From positions 1 to 57,727 of the forward strand of contig JAKPQA010000148.1 in the NCBI GenBank assembly GCA_029547025.1: 57,727 nucleotides of DNA, written 5' to 3'. The translations under genes were made by a program, and so were the position numbers. Below the pieces are notes generated by a model. The model searched no databases. It was not told where the DNA came from and was given only the letters and a program-made list of their open reading frames with translations. How positions within the stretch are numbered: the stretch's first letter is position 1; each line of letters opens with the position of its first letter. This document shows, one piece after another, positions 1-8,853 of the stretch. Source of the stretch: Armatimonadota bacterium (GTDB lineage: Bacteria > Armatimonadota > Zipacnadia > UBA1398 > JAKPQA01).

Positions 1-213
1 CTGGTTGCGGAGGGGCGCCATGGGGGGAACCACGCATCTCCCAGCGTGGTGGGCCCCCAACGCGCCCGATCCGCACGCCTGAACCTCGGGCCGGTCAGGG
101 GCCCCGCGCCCTCTGGGCGCACCCCTGTGCGGCCCCTCCGCAAGACCAGGCGGGCGTTCCGCGCGACCTTCGCGAGACCCGCCCGGCCCAGGGCCCTATG
201 TTACCCCCATTGG
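1..213 (+). repeat. MITE-like element, copy 1 (left end outside window)
   Basis: This stretch is repeated in inverted orientation near the right end of the window (57268-57485), with about five substitutions and one 4-base indel over the first 190 bases. Long arms TTGCGGAGGGGC (5-16) and GCCCCTCCGCAA (132-143) could close the structure. Inside are a 7-bp hairpin (29-35 with 44-50) and a long interrupted hairpin (88-135) with a GCGCCC/GGGCGC tip. A terminal-repeat motif lies at 194-212. The left terminus is beyond the window. The rest of the first 334 bases (214-334) holds only the upstream region of the GH28-like gene. Confidence 0.75.
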
Positions 214-334
214 CATCCAGGGGTGCCTGCTGTACGTCCGGGACATACTGGCCGAAGAACACGTGTGCCGCGTAGCGGCCGCCATGGCGTCAGGTGTGGT
301 AGTGCGCTGCCGACCCGAATGCTGAGGGAATGAC

Positions 335-1852
335 ATGCCGATGAGACGAACGACACCGAGCGCCCTGGCCGCCTGGCTCTGCGGCGCCGCACTGGGGAGC
401 ATCCTGATGGCAGACAGTCAGGCAGCACCACCTACCGTCGCTCCGGTCCCGGAAGGTGAGCAGCTCTCGGAGTACTACGAGGTGACCGTCGGCGGAGTGC
501 CGGTGCCGGTCTACGCCTGTCGGGTATCCGCGATTCCGTTCAACCAGGTCTGGCCGGGCTACCAGCGGCCGCTCGACCAGACGGAGCTGGCCGGGTTCGC
601 GTACTTTGACATGACGGGACCCGTGACGGTTGGGATTCGCTCGAGCCGGCCGATTGAGTCGGTGGCTGTGCGCCCGCTCGCCGCGGGGATTGAGCCGCGC
701 GTCGAGCGCGATCACATCCGGTTCGAGCTGGACCGCCCGCGGCAGTTGGTGGTCGAGGTCAACGGGCCGCACCATGCCCTGCATCTGTTTGCCTGCCCAC
801 CGGAGAAGGACGCCCCGTCACCCGACGCGCCGGGGGTCCGGTACTTCGGGCCGGGGGTCCATCGGCCCGGCAAGATCACACTGGAGAGCAACCAGACCGT
901 CTACCTCGCGGCGGGAGCCGTCGTCTACGGCAGCGTGCAGGCCCAGGGCGCCGAGAACATCGCGGTGCGGGGCCGGGGGATCATCGATGTGAGCCCCTTC
1001 CCTCGGGGCGAGGGCGGCGGCGCCGTGCGCCTCACGGACTGCCGCAAGGTCACCCTCGAGGGCGTCATCATGCGCGACCCCGATGTGTGGTGCTGCAGCC
1101 TGTTCGGGTGCAGTGATGTCCACATCGAGGGCGTGAAGCTGGTCGGCCTCTGGCGCTACAACGCCGACGGGATTGATGTCTGCAACAGCCAAGACGTAAC
1201 CATCCGCGACTGCTTCGTGCGCGCCTTCGACGACGCGATCGTGCTGAAGGGCCTGAAGTGGGGACAGGACTCGTTCGACGACCGGCCCGTGCGCAACGTG
1301 CGAGTCAGCGGGTGCACGATCTGGTGCGACTGGGGCCGCGCGATGGAGCTGGGGGCCGAGACCTGCGCGCCGGAGTTCACGGATGTCGTCTTTGAGGATT
1401 GCGACATCGTGCGGACCACACACATCGCTATGGACATACAGCACGGCGACCGGGCGCTGATCCAGAACGTGCGGTTCGAGGACATCCGGGTCGAGATGGA
1501 ACCACCGAACCCCTACCCGGTGTACCAGCAGAGCGCCGAAGCCCAGTACGCGCCGCCGAACGACGGCAACTATCTCCCGGCGCTCTTCGTCATCATCATC
1601 CAAGGGACCGCCTACTCGCAGGACAAGGAGCGCGGCAGCGTCCGGAATGTGCTTCTGCGGAACATCTCGGTCACTGCCCCACGGATGCCCGCTTCCTCAC
1701 TGCAGGGCTTCGACGCCGAGCACAACGTCGACGGGGTAACCTTCGAGGGGCTGCGGCTAAACGGCAAGCCACTGACCAGCGCCGCTGAGGCACAGATCGG
1801 CATCGGTGCGCACGTCTCGGACGTACGGTTCGAAACAGGGAGGGGCGGCTGA
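335..1852 (+). CDS. Secreted GH28-like (polygalacturonase-like) right-handed beta-helix protein
   Basis: The 505-residue protein has an N-terminal hydrophobic signal (about residues 5-28) and a parallel beta-helix built from repeating V-x-I-x-(G/D) coils. The glycoside hydrolase family 28 landmarks are partial: NADGID stands in for the NTD motif and FDDAIVLK for the catalytic DD motif. The GHG and RIK motifs of true polygalacturonases are not apparent. It is therefore probably a periplasmic or outer-surface hydrolase acting on a pectin-like or other uronic or rhamnose-rich glycan, but the substrate cannot be read from sequence. A GAGGGA ribosome-binding site lies 7 bases before the ATG; an in-frame ATG two codons later is an alternative. 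It is followed by the DUF5107-TPR gene in the same direction. Confidence 0.8.
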   Translation: MPMRRTTPSALAAWLCGAALGSILMADSQAAPPTVAPVPEGEQLSEYYEVTVGGVPVPVYACRVSAIPFNQVWPGYQRPLDQTELAGFAYFDMTGPVTVGIRSSRPIESVAVRPLAAGIEPRVERDHIRFELDRPRQLVVEVNGPHHALHLFACPPEKDAPSPDAPGVRYFGPGVHRPGKITLESNQTVYLAAGAVVYGSVQAQGAENIAVRGRGIIDVSPFPRGEGGGAVRLTDCRKVTLEGVIMRDPDVWCCSLFGCSDVHIEGVKLVGLWRYNADGIDVCNSQDVTIRDCFVRAFDDAIVLKGLKWGQDSFDDRPVRNVRVSGCTIWCDWGRAMELGAETCAPEFTDVVFEDCDIVRTTHIAMDIQHGDRALIQNVRFEDIRVEMEPPNPYPVYQQSAEAQYAPPNDGNYLPALFVIIIQGTAYSQDKERGSVRNVLLRNISVTAPRMPASSLQGFDAEHNVDGVTFEGLRLNGKPLTSAAEAQIGIGAHVSDVRFETGRGG

Positions 1853-1975
1853 GCGCCGGCTGGCAGCGACCTCACGTCTCACTCCACACCCAGGACTCGG
1901 ACCACACCACACGCTCTGTGGATGGAGCAGCGTCATGACGGACTGCGCGGATTCGCCAAATGAGGAGACCTGACC

Positions 1976-4012
1976 GTGACCGAGCTTCGCTTTGAGCCCT
2001 ACACCATCCCGGCCGCCGACATCGGCCCGGAGAACCCCCTGCCCAACTTCCGGTCACCCCAACACGACGGGAAGATAGATCCGGCCGCCCACAACATACC
2101 CCCCGAGGACACCGACGGCCTCGGCCTCGCCACCGGCCATCGTGTCCTCCCCTGGCGCATGCAAGACGGCTACACCCGCCGGCGGGAACTACGCGATCTG
2201 CCTTCCCTGGTCTTGGAGAACGAGATCCTTCGTGTCCGCGTCCTCCCCGGCGCGGGCGGGAAGGTCGCGGACATCTACCACAAGCCGCTGGGACGTGAGC
2301 TGATCTACCGCAACCCCGTGTTCCAGCCAGGCAACCTGGCGCTCCGCAACGCCTGGACCAGTGGCGGCATCGAGTGGAACACGTCCCAGCCGGGACACCA
2401 CTACCTCACGTGCGGGCCCATCCACTGCGCCCGCGTCGCCGGCCCTGGCGGCACCCCGATTCTGCGCATCTACGCCTGGGAGCGCGTGAAGCGGTTCCCG
2501 TACCACTTGGACCTCTACCTGCCGTCCGGCTCGCCCTTCCTCTTCGTCCGTGTTCGCCTCATCAACCCCCACGGTTGCGAGATACCCATGTACTGGTGGT
2601 CCAACACCGGGATGCTCGAGCACGAAGGCGGCCGCGTCATCACTCCCGCGGACACCACTTACCACGGCTTGACGGTCCATGACTGCCCGGTCATCAACGG
2701 CCTCGATTACAGCTACACGACCCGCGTCCGCCGCGCGTACGACCTATTCTTCCGCATCCCTCCTGACCGGCGCCCGTGGGAGGTCTACGTGGACCGCGAC
2801 GGTCGCGGCTATGTCCACACCTCCACGCGGCGCCTTCGCGGCCGCAAGATCTTCGCCTGGGGCATGGCGCAGGGCGGACGACGCTGGGGCGAGTACCTCG
2901 CGGTTGAGAACATGCCCTATGTCGAGATCCAGGCCGGTCTTGCCTACACCCAGTTCCACACGGCCCGGATGCCCGCGAAGACCGAGTGGTCCTGGACTGA
3001 GGCCATGGGCTACTTCGAGGCCGATGCCACACGCCTCCATTCCGAGAACTGGCAAGAGGCCTATGCCGAAGCCGGCAGCGTCCTCGAGCGGATGTTGCCC
3101 GAGGCGGAGCTGGACCAGACTCACGCCGCCCTCGCGGCCGTTGCCACGTCGACTCCCGAGGAGATCCTCTACCGCGGTCACGGTTGGGGCGCGCTCGAGA
3201 AGCTCCGCGCCCAGGCCGCCGGCGAGGACTCGGGCATCCCCCCTGAGCTGCCTTTCGACGCGGCTGACCTGGGCCCCGACCAGGAGCCCTGGCTGCAGTT
3301 GCTCGAGACGGGCGTCTTCCCGCCGCGTGGGGTCGATGAGGACCCCGGCCAGTTCCAGGTCCAGCCCGAGTGGGAGCGACTCCTCCGGGCGTCTGTGGAG
3401 AGCGGCAAGAGCGATCACTGGCTCGCCTGGCTGCACCTGGGCGTGATGGCCATGGAGGCTGGTGACACGGAACGCGCCCGGTTAGCCTGGGAGACCTCAC
3501 ACGCCCGCACGCCCAACGGCTGGGCTTTGCGGAATCTGGCGGTGATCGAGTCGCGTGCGGGCAACGATGAGGCCGCGGGCGAGCTTCTCGCTCGCGCGGT
3601 CAAGACGGGGCCAGCGGTCGTGCCTCTCGTGGCCGAGTATGCCTCGGTTCTCCTGCGGCGCAAGGAGTTCGAGGCCGTTGATGCGCTGCTCGCGTCCCTG
3701 CCCACCGAGGTGCGCCAGGCCGAACGCCTCCGCCTGGCGGGGGGCTGGGCGGCGCTTCACGCCGGACGGTTCGAGGAGGTCGAAGAGGTACTCGCGGGCG
3801 ACTTCGCCACGATCCAGGAGGGCGAGGTGAGTCTGAGCGAGCTGTGGTTCGGCCTTCAGGAGCGCCGCCTGGCCGAGGCCGAGGGTGTCGAGGTTGATGA
3901 GGATCTCAAGGCACGCGTCCGGCGCGACTTCCCGCCGCCCTACGAGATCGACTTCCGCATGTCCGCCGAGGGCGACGACAAGTACGTACCGCCCCAGGCC
4001 GCCGGCGGCTGA
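1976..4012 (+). CDS. DUF5107 domain protein with C-terminal TPR region
   Basis: The 678-residue protein starts at GTG with AGGAG 8 bases upstream. Residues about 60-360 look like the DUF5107 domain, a galactose-mutarotase-like beta-sandwich, as in the stretch with HKPLGRELIYRNPVFQP and WTSGGIEWN. Residues about 440-660 are helical repeats with tetratricopeptide spacing (for example GWALRNLAVIESRAGNDEAA). No signal peptide is visible, so it is probably cytoplasmic. The family is widespread in glycan-degrading bacteria and is usually a single-gene neighbour of glycosidases; its biochemical role is unproven. It lies 123 bases after the GH28-like gene and may be co-transcribed with it. Confidence 0.8.
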   Translation: MTELRFEPYTIPAADIGPENPLPNFRSPQHDGKIDPAAHNIPPEDTDGLGLATGHRVLPWRMQDGYTRRRELRDLPSLVLENEILRVRVLPGAGGKVADIYHKPLGRELIYRNPVFQPGNLALRNAWTSGGIEWNTSQPGHHYLTCGPIHCARVAGPGGTPILRIYAWERVKRFPYHLDLYLPSGSPFLFVRVRLINPHGCEIPMYWWSNTGMLEHEGGRVITPADTTYHGLTVHDCPVINGLDYSYTTRVRRAYDLFFRIPPDRRPWEVYVDRDGRGYVHTSTRRLRGRKIFAWGMAQGGRRWGEYLAVENMPYVEIQAGLAYTQFHTARMPAKTEWSWTEAMGYFEADATRLHSENWQEAYAEAGSVLERMLPEAELDQTHAALAAVATSTPEEILYRGHGWGALEKLRAQAAGEDSGIPPELPFDAADLGPDQEPWLQLLETGVFPPRGVDEDPGQFQVQPEWERLLRASVESGKSDHWLAWLHLGVMAMEAGDTERARLAWETSHARTPNGWALRNLAVIESRAGNDEAAGELLARAVKTGPAVVPLVAEYASVLLRRKEFEAVDALLASLPTEVRQAERLRLAGGWAALHAGRFEEVEEVLAGDFATIQEGEVSLSELWFGLQERRLAEAEGVEVDEDLKARVRRDFPPPYEIDFRMSAEGDDKYVPPQAAGG

Positions 4013-4206
4013 GCCTGGGGCCGCCATCACGGTCCGGAGCGATGACGCCAGGGAGATCTCCGCTGCACAGTCGGCGGGACCCGAACTACCGGCGTACGGG
4101 CCTGGGCGCCGAGGGCTACCGCTACGACCTTGCCCATGGCGAGGCGGTGTGCATTGTCGGCAGCGGCCTGCAGCAAGTGCCCGGTGCCGGTCACGACCCC
4201 GGGCGG

Positions 4207-5394
4207 CTACACCAGGCGACTTCCCGTGGTCTTCGGCTTCAGGAACAGCACGTCCGCGTACTCGACCCAGCCCGACCGGAGGTCCATGCGGAACCAACCC
4301 TCGCTGTTCTTGTGGTGCAGGCGCGTGGGCGACCGTTTGCCGAACTCCTTCAGGTCGTACTGCGCGAACGTCTCGCCGCCGTCGGTCGAGATGATAATAC
4401 CAGTATCGAGCGGCGAGGCCGGCGCGCAGTGTGAGGCGAGAAACACGCCATCCTGGATGATCATGTTCCCCGACTCGACCTCGGGGTTGAAGAGACGGGT
4501 GTGCTTCTCCGGCCGGGCCAGATCCTCGGGCGCACACCGGAAGATGCCTCGATCGTAGGGCTCGGGGCCGTTCGAGTCACTGATCCAGTAGAGCTGTCCA
4601 TCGACGAACGTGATCCCGCCCGCCTTGTAGCGCGAGTTCAGGTGGTCCGAGATCAGAAGCTGCCAGTCCCAACGGTCCGCCGCCCAGTCATAGGTGCCCC
4701 TCAGCCAGTGGCACTCAAGCCCTTCTGGCTGATCGTGGTCCCCCGTGCACGTGTAGAAGGCATCCTCCCATGGGTTGTAGGCCACCGTGTGGATGTGCCG
4801 ACAGCAGAGTGGGTTATCCGGGTTGCCGAGCGGCGTGCCCTCGGTTCCTCCGCCCGGAGAGCCGTCGTCGCGGGTGTAGGGGCTCTGACCGAAGGCATAG
4901 GCGATCCTCACCGTCTCGCCGCCATCGACCGAGTAGTAGATGTTGACCGGCGCCGCTCCACCCACCACGTTGCAGTAGTTGCCCCAGATGAGCATCTCGG
5001 TGCCGTGCACGTCGAACGTATTCACGCCGGGGATGGTGTGGTAGTACCAGCCTGGGCAATCGGGATTCCGCGGCGTGTGGGGGAGGTAGTCGGCGCCGTC
5101 GAGGCCCTGGACGATGATCTCGCGGCAGGTCCGCAGGCTGTCCGTGCTGAGGTAGAGCCGCTCGCGCGTGGCGAAGACCACGTTTCCGTTCCTCAGGATG
5201 CAACTGAACGTGACGTTGTCCGCGTCGGCGAAGGCAAGGCTATGGGGCCACGTGCGGCCACAATCCTCAGACAGCATGACTCGGCCCGGCGCATGGGCGA
5301 AGGCCTTGCCGTCGCGCTGTGAGTCGATGTAGAGGCCTTCTGGCTGCAGGCGATACCAGAAGTGGTCTGTCTCGCCGATGTGGGCTTCGCACAT
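4207..5394 (-). CDS. BNR/Asp-box beta-propeller, sialidase-like
   Basis: The protein (395 residues from this start) contains several Asp boxes of the S-x-D-G-G-x-T-W type: SEDCGRTW, SVDGGETV and STDGGETF. These mark the blades of a sialidase-type propeller. No signal peptide is visible from the chosen start. A longer reading frame extends to 5535, but the ATG at 5394 has an AAGGGAG site about 9 bases upstream and starts directly at conserved sequence, so it is preferred. The gene converges with the DUF5107-TPR gene and diverges from the ceramidase-like gene. Substrate is unknown; Asp-box propellers include sialidases, arabinanases and photosystem assembly factors, and catalytic arginines were not assigned. 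Confidence 0.75.
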   Translation of the reverse strand: MCEAHIGETDHFWYRLQPEGLYIDSQRDGKAFAHAPGRVMLSEDCGRTWPHSLAFADADNVTFSCILRNGNVVFATRERLYLSTDSLRTCREIIVQGLDGADYLPHTPRNPDCPGWYYHTIPGVNTFDVHGTEMLIWGNYCNVVGGAAPVNIYYSVDGGETVRIAYAFGQSPYTRDDGSPGGGTEGTPLGNPDNPLCCRHIHTVAYNPWEDAFYTCTGDHDQPEGLECHWLRGTYDWAADRWDWQLLISDHLNSRYKAGGITFVDGQLYWISDSNGPEPYDRGIFRCAPEDLARPEKHTRLFNPEVESGNMIIQDGVFLASHCAPASPLDTGIIISTDGGETFAQYDLKEFGKRSPTRLHHKNSEGWFRMDLRSGWVEYADVLFLKPKTTGSRLV

Positions 5395-5591
5395 CACGAA
5401 GCACTCCCTTGGGATTCGGTAGGGTGTATACCACCTCGGCGAGTTCCATTGGCGGGGTAGGGCGACCTCTCGGGGCACGAGGAGCCATCCAACCTGTGGA
5501 GGCAACGCGCGAGTCTCGGAGCGCTCCGCTTCCACGAGGACACCGCCCCCATGCCGCCGAACGCCCGCCTACGGATAGGGGGCGCCACAAC

Positions 5592-7043
5592 ATGAGCAGC
5601 GCCATCAGGATGGGCTGGGCGCACCGGGACATCACGCCGAATGGCCCGGTGGCCATTCGCGGGCAGTTCAACCTGCGCATCGCCACGCGCATCGAGGACC
5701 CCCTCACGCTGACCGCACTGGCGCTGGAAGCCGGCGACGACCATGTGATCCTGGTGTCCATCGACTCGTGCACTGCCGACCAGCAGGTGATCGACGACTC
5801 GCGGGCCGCGCTGGCCCAGCGCCTCCCGGACGTGGAGGCCGCGAAGCTCATTGTGTGCGGGACCCACACGCACACCGCCCCCTTCGCCAGCGCCGAGGTG
5901 GGGCTGCAGCGTGAAGAGGACTACCTCGCGGCCCTGCGCGAACGCTACCCGGACTATGTGACCACGGCCGAGTACAGCGCTCAGGTCACCGAGGCACTCG
6001 TCGACGCGGTGTGCGACGCCTGGAACGCACGGACCGAGGGCCACATCGGCTTCGGCTACGCGCACGCCGTCGTCGGTGAGAACCGTCGCGTGCGATACTT
6101 CGACAACCGCGCCCAAATGTATGGCAGCACGAGCACGGCCGACTTCTCGCACATCGAGGGCCATGTCGACCACAGCGTGAACCTGCTGTGCACGTACGAC
6201 TCGGCCCAGCATCTGACGGGCGTGCTCATGAACATCGCCTGCCCGGCCCAGGCCAGCGAGAGCGGGCAGGACTACGTCTCGGCCGACTTCTGGCATGATG
6301 TCCGCGAGGAGCTGGGCCGACGCCATGGCGCGGGCCTGTTCGTCCTACCGCAGTGCTCGGCCGCTGGAGATCAGAGTCCGCACCGCCTGATCGCCACGAG
6401 GGCCGAGGACCGCATGCTGAGGCTGAAGTACGGCGGGCGCGTGGACAGACCGCTGAACACGACGCTCCGCCGCGACATCGCCCAGCGGCTCGCCGATGCG
6501 TTCGACGGCGCGGAGCCGGTGCTACGCCGGGACCTACGCGACCAGGCCGTTCTCAAGCACGAGTATCGCCGGCTCAGTCTGCCCCACTGGGACGTGACGG
6601 ACACGGAGTACGCCGCGCTCCAGGAGGAGATGGGAGAGCTCGGGAAGCGGCTCGAGGAGCTCGCCGGCGCGGACCCGCTGAGCGACGAGGTCACGGCCAC
6701 ACGGTGCAAGATGGCGTGGTGCCGCCGCGCGGCCGATCGCTATGAGCGCCCCCTGCCCGGCGTGCCCATCGAGACACACATCGTCCGGCTGGGCGACATC
6801 GCCTTCGTCACGGCGCCCTTCGAGTACTACCTCGACTTCGGCGACCGAATCAAAGGCCGTTCACCCGCACTACAGACCTTCATCGTACAGCTCACGGGCA
6901 ACAGCCCGTATCTGGCCACCGAGCGCGCCGCGGCGGGACTCAGCTATGGTGCGGTCCCGGCGAGCTGCCTGGTCTCTCCGGCCGGCGGGCAGGTCCTGGT
7001 CGACGAGGCCATCGCCACGCTGTCGGCAATGTTCGCGGAGTGA
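5592..7043 (+). CDS. Neutral/alkaline ceramidase-like hydrolase
   Basis: The protein (483 residues) resembles the N-terminal domain of neutral/alkaline non-lysosomal ceramidases. It begins with G-W-A-x-x-D-I-T-P (residues 7-15), typical of the family. GTHTHTAP corresponds to the zinc-binding ATHTHSGP motif, and a later LTGNSPYLATE resembles the conserved GYIPT region. No signal peptide is evident, unlike classical secreted ceramidases. In carbohydrate-degrading bacteria such proteins are common and often have no proven lipid substrate, so ceramide amidase activity is only inferred. The open frame extends upstream to 5319, overlapping the divergent BNR gene, but ATG 5592 starts the conserved domain. 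Confidence 0.8.
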   Translation: MSSAIRMGWAHRDITPNGPVAIRGQFNLRIATRIEDPLTLTALALEAGDDHVILVSIDSCTADQQVIDDSRAALAQRLPDVEAAKLIVCGTHTHTAPFASAEVGLQREEDYLAALRERYPDYVTTAEYSAQVTEALVDAVCDAWNARTEGHIGFGYAHAVVGENRRVRYFDNRAQMYGSTSTADFSHIEGHVDHSVNLLCTYDSAQHLTGVLMNIACPAQASESGQDYVSADFWHDVREELGRRHGAGLFVLPQCSAAGDQSPHRLIATRAEDRMLRLKYGGRVDRPLNTTLRRDIAQRLADAFDGAEPVLRRDLRDQAVLKHEYRRLSLPHWDVTDTEYAALQEEMGELGKRLEELAGADPLSDEVTATRCKMAWCRRAADRYERPLPGVPIETHIVRLGDIAFVTAPFEYYLDFGDRIKGRSPALQTFIVQLTGNSPYLATERAAAGLSYGAVPASCLVSPAGGQVLVDEAIATLSAMFAE

Positions 7044-7065
7044 GCGGCCGGCGGGGCGCCCAGTG

Positions 7066-7842
7066 CTATCTTGCCGGTGTGCCGGTGGCATCGTGTGCGC
7101 CGCCGGACTCGTCACCGTAGCGTTCCAGCATCTCGATGTACCGTCCACAGCTCATCTTGCCCTCGGGGCAGCCACCGCGCCGCACACACTTGGGGCCGAC
7201 TCCAGCGAAGACCGCGGGGCAGACCTCCCGCACGCAATCCAGCATCCGACCGGCTACGTCTCGGATCTCCCACTGCGCGCGGAGGCACAGCCGTTCCTCG
7301 AAGAAGTGCAGTAGCTCCCGCCCGTTCATAGTCACGAACAGCCGCGTCTCGCAGGCATTGGGCAGGACATAGCGCGCGTCTTCATTGCTGGCCTCGCCTC
7401 GCCTCCCGAGGGCGTCGTTGAGCGCGGCATAGCGTGCGGCGATCAGCCCCATGGTCTCGATGAAGTACTCAGTGGCCGGCACCGGGCCGCCGGGCGTGTC
7501 CACCACATGGCCCGCCAGCTGGGGGGGGACGACATAGTCGAATCCGTCGTGGTCCACATAACGTTGGCTGCGCTGGGAGTAGCTGGCGATGCGGTGCCGG
7601 ACCAGCTGGTGGCTCATCGCCCGCGACACACCCTCCAAGTAGAACGTGAACCCGACGTGTTCGATGGGGCTCAGATGGCCCATCCGCCTGAGGCGCGCCA
7701 CCAACCGGCGGACGCCCTCAGGGTCCTGCGCCATGAGACCGTCGGTTTCAGCGGCATAGCACAGCCGGGCGGCGGCGGCGACGACCAACTCGGCGTCGGG
7801 TGTGTAGCGCACCAGTGTGACTCGCGCCGTAACGGGCTGCAC
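7066..7842 (-). CDS. thyX: Flavin-dependent thymidylate synthase ThyX
   Basis: The 258-residue protein carries the ThyX signature RHRIASYSQRSQRY, matching RHRxxSxNxxSxRY with Tyr for Asn. It makes dTMP from dUMP using methylenetetrahydrofolate, FAD and NADPH. Length is normal for the family (220-270). Translation starts at GTG (7840-7842) with GAGG close upstream. It converges with the ceramidase-like gene, 22 bases between stops. It is a housekeeping gene among catabolic genes, implying that this organism probably lacks or does not rely on ThyA, although thyA could exist elsewhere. Confidence 0.95.
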   Translation of the reverse strand: MQPVTARVTLVRYTPDAELVVAAAARLCYAAETDGLMAQDPEGVRRLVARLRRMGHLSPIEHVGFTFYLEGVSRAMSHQLVRHRIASYSQRSQRYVDHDGFDYVVPPQLAGHVVDTPGGPVPATEYFIETMGLIAARYAALNDALGRRGEASNEDARYVLPNACETRLFVTMNGRELLHFFEERLCLRAQWEIRDVAGRMLDCVREVCPAVFAGVGPKCVRRGGCPEGKMSCGRYIEMLERYGDESGGAHDATGTPAR

Positions 7843-7901
7843 GTAGCCTCAACCCCTCGTGGTGTGTCCGGGCCCGCTGATCGCCCAGGATCGGTGGCCC
7901 C

Positions 7902-8723
7902 TCAATCCCCTGCGGCCTTGGCGGCACGAGCCGGGGCCTCCCAGGGCAGAGACCCATCGTCCAGGGCCAGAATCACGTTCCGCGCGGCGAAGTGCAACCG
8001 CCTGGAGAAGTGATGGACCTTCACCTCGCCACCAGCCGGCGTGGGCTCGTCAACCACGAAGTCGGCCCACCCGTCCTCGTTGAAAGCGATGAAGGCCAAC
8101 CGTAGGCTGGCCGACCACTGGTCCGACGGCACCGTCAGGTCGGGCAGCAGCACCGGGCCGGTGTCGACCTGGTAGATCCGCCGGATGGAGTTCATGTTCA
8201 TGGTCTTCACCGGATACTCGATGACCGCCGTTCGGCCCGAGACTTCGTCGCGGAGTTCCGTCTGGCACACGATGGGTACCGCCGCCCCAATGGCCGCCAC
8301 GACCTCGTCGGGGGTGGTCAGCACGCGCATCTGGGCGGTCCGCAGGAGGGGCGTGATCGCGCCCCAGGGCGAGTCCGGCACCACCTGCCGATACTCCTCG
8401 GCGGCCGGTAGGCGGCGGCGGAAGATGACCGACTCGGTCCCGCTGAAGACCGGCAGGAAGTCGTAGTTCGGGTCCAGGAATAGGTCGTGGGTGGCGAAGG
8501 TGTCCTCGCTCTTGCACGAGGCGCACTGGTAGTAGTCGCGCACCTCGCCGGTCGCGGGATCGCTGATGCGGCAGCGCGACTCAAGCCAGAACACCGGCTC
8601 GTTGCCCGCGCCTCCAGCGGTGGTGACGTAGGAGCGGCCGTAGTCAGTCGGTGGTGTGATCAGCGCTTCGGCGCCTTCGGCGCCGCACAGGGCGAGTGCG
8701 ATGCCCGTGGTTGCGAGTAACAT
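7902..8723 (-). CDS. Secreted protein of unknown function
   Basis: From ATG 8723 the protein is 273 residues with a clear Sec signal (MLLATTGIALALCGAEGAEA). GGGAGG lies 8 bases upstream, and this start is favoured over the longer frame to 8849. A C-x-x-C pair occurs in the mature part (YYQCASCKS). I do not recognise a family. It is divergently transcribed from the heparinase-like gene across a 130-base region with a 17-base palindrome, so the two may share control. Confidence 0.7.
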   Translation of the reverse strand: MLLATTGIALALCGAEGAEALITPPTDYGRSYVTTAGGAGNEPVFWLESRCRISDPATGEVRDYYQCASCKSEDTFATHDLFLDPNYDFLPVFSGTESVIFRRRLPAAEEYRQVVPDSPWGAITPLLRTAQMRVLTTPDEVVAAIGAAVPIVCQTELRDEVSGRTAVIEYPVKTMNMNSIRRIYQVDTGPVLLPDLTVPSDQWSASLRLAFIAFNEDGWADFVVDEPTPAGGEVKVHHFSRRLHFAARNVILALDDGSLPWEAPARAAKAAGD

Positions 8724-8787
8724 GCGACGACCTCCCACAGCCGTAACGTCACTGTGTCTAACGCCAAGCGAGGGGAAGGATACGGCA

Positions 8788-8804
8788 GCCACCGAATCGG
8801 TGGC
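8788..8804. promoter_or_regulatory. Palindromic operator candidate between divergent genes
   Basis: GCCACCGAATCGGTGGC is a perfect 8-bp inverted repeat around one central base. It lies 49 bases before the heparinase-like start and 64 bases before the divergent secreted-protein start. Position and symmetry fit a dimeric repressor site, but no regulator gene is nearby and no second copy was seen. Confidence 0.4.
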
Positions 8805-8853
8805 AATGCGGGAGGCCCGTCCGAGGCCCGCGACAGGAGGTCTGGCCACGACG

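Noticed and set aside
46-333. Open frame with a close relative on the minus strand at 57169-57438, suggesting a conserved protein
   Set aside because: The similarity is explained by the inverted non-coding element shared by both places. The frame has no ribosome-binding site, is Arg/Pro-rich, and crosses the element boundary into unrelated sequence.
4042-4206. Possible short gene or remnant between convergent stops (phrase YRYDLAHGEAVCIVGSG)
   Set aside because: It has no stop-bounded complete frame with a ribosome-binding site and runs into the antisense of the BNR gene.
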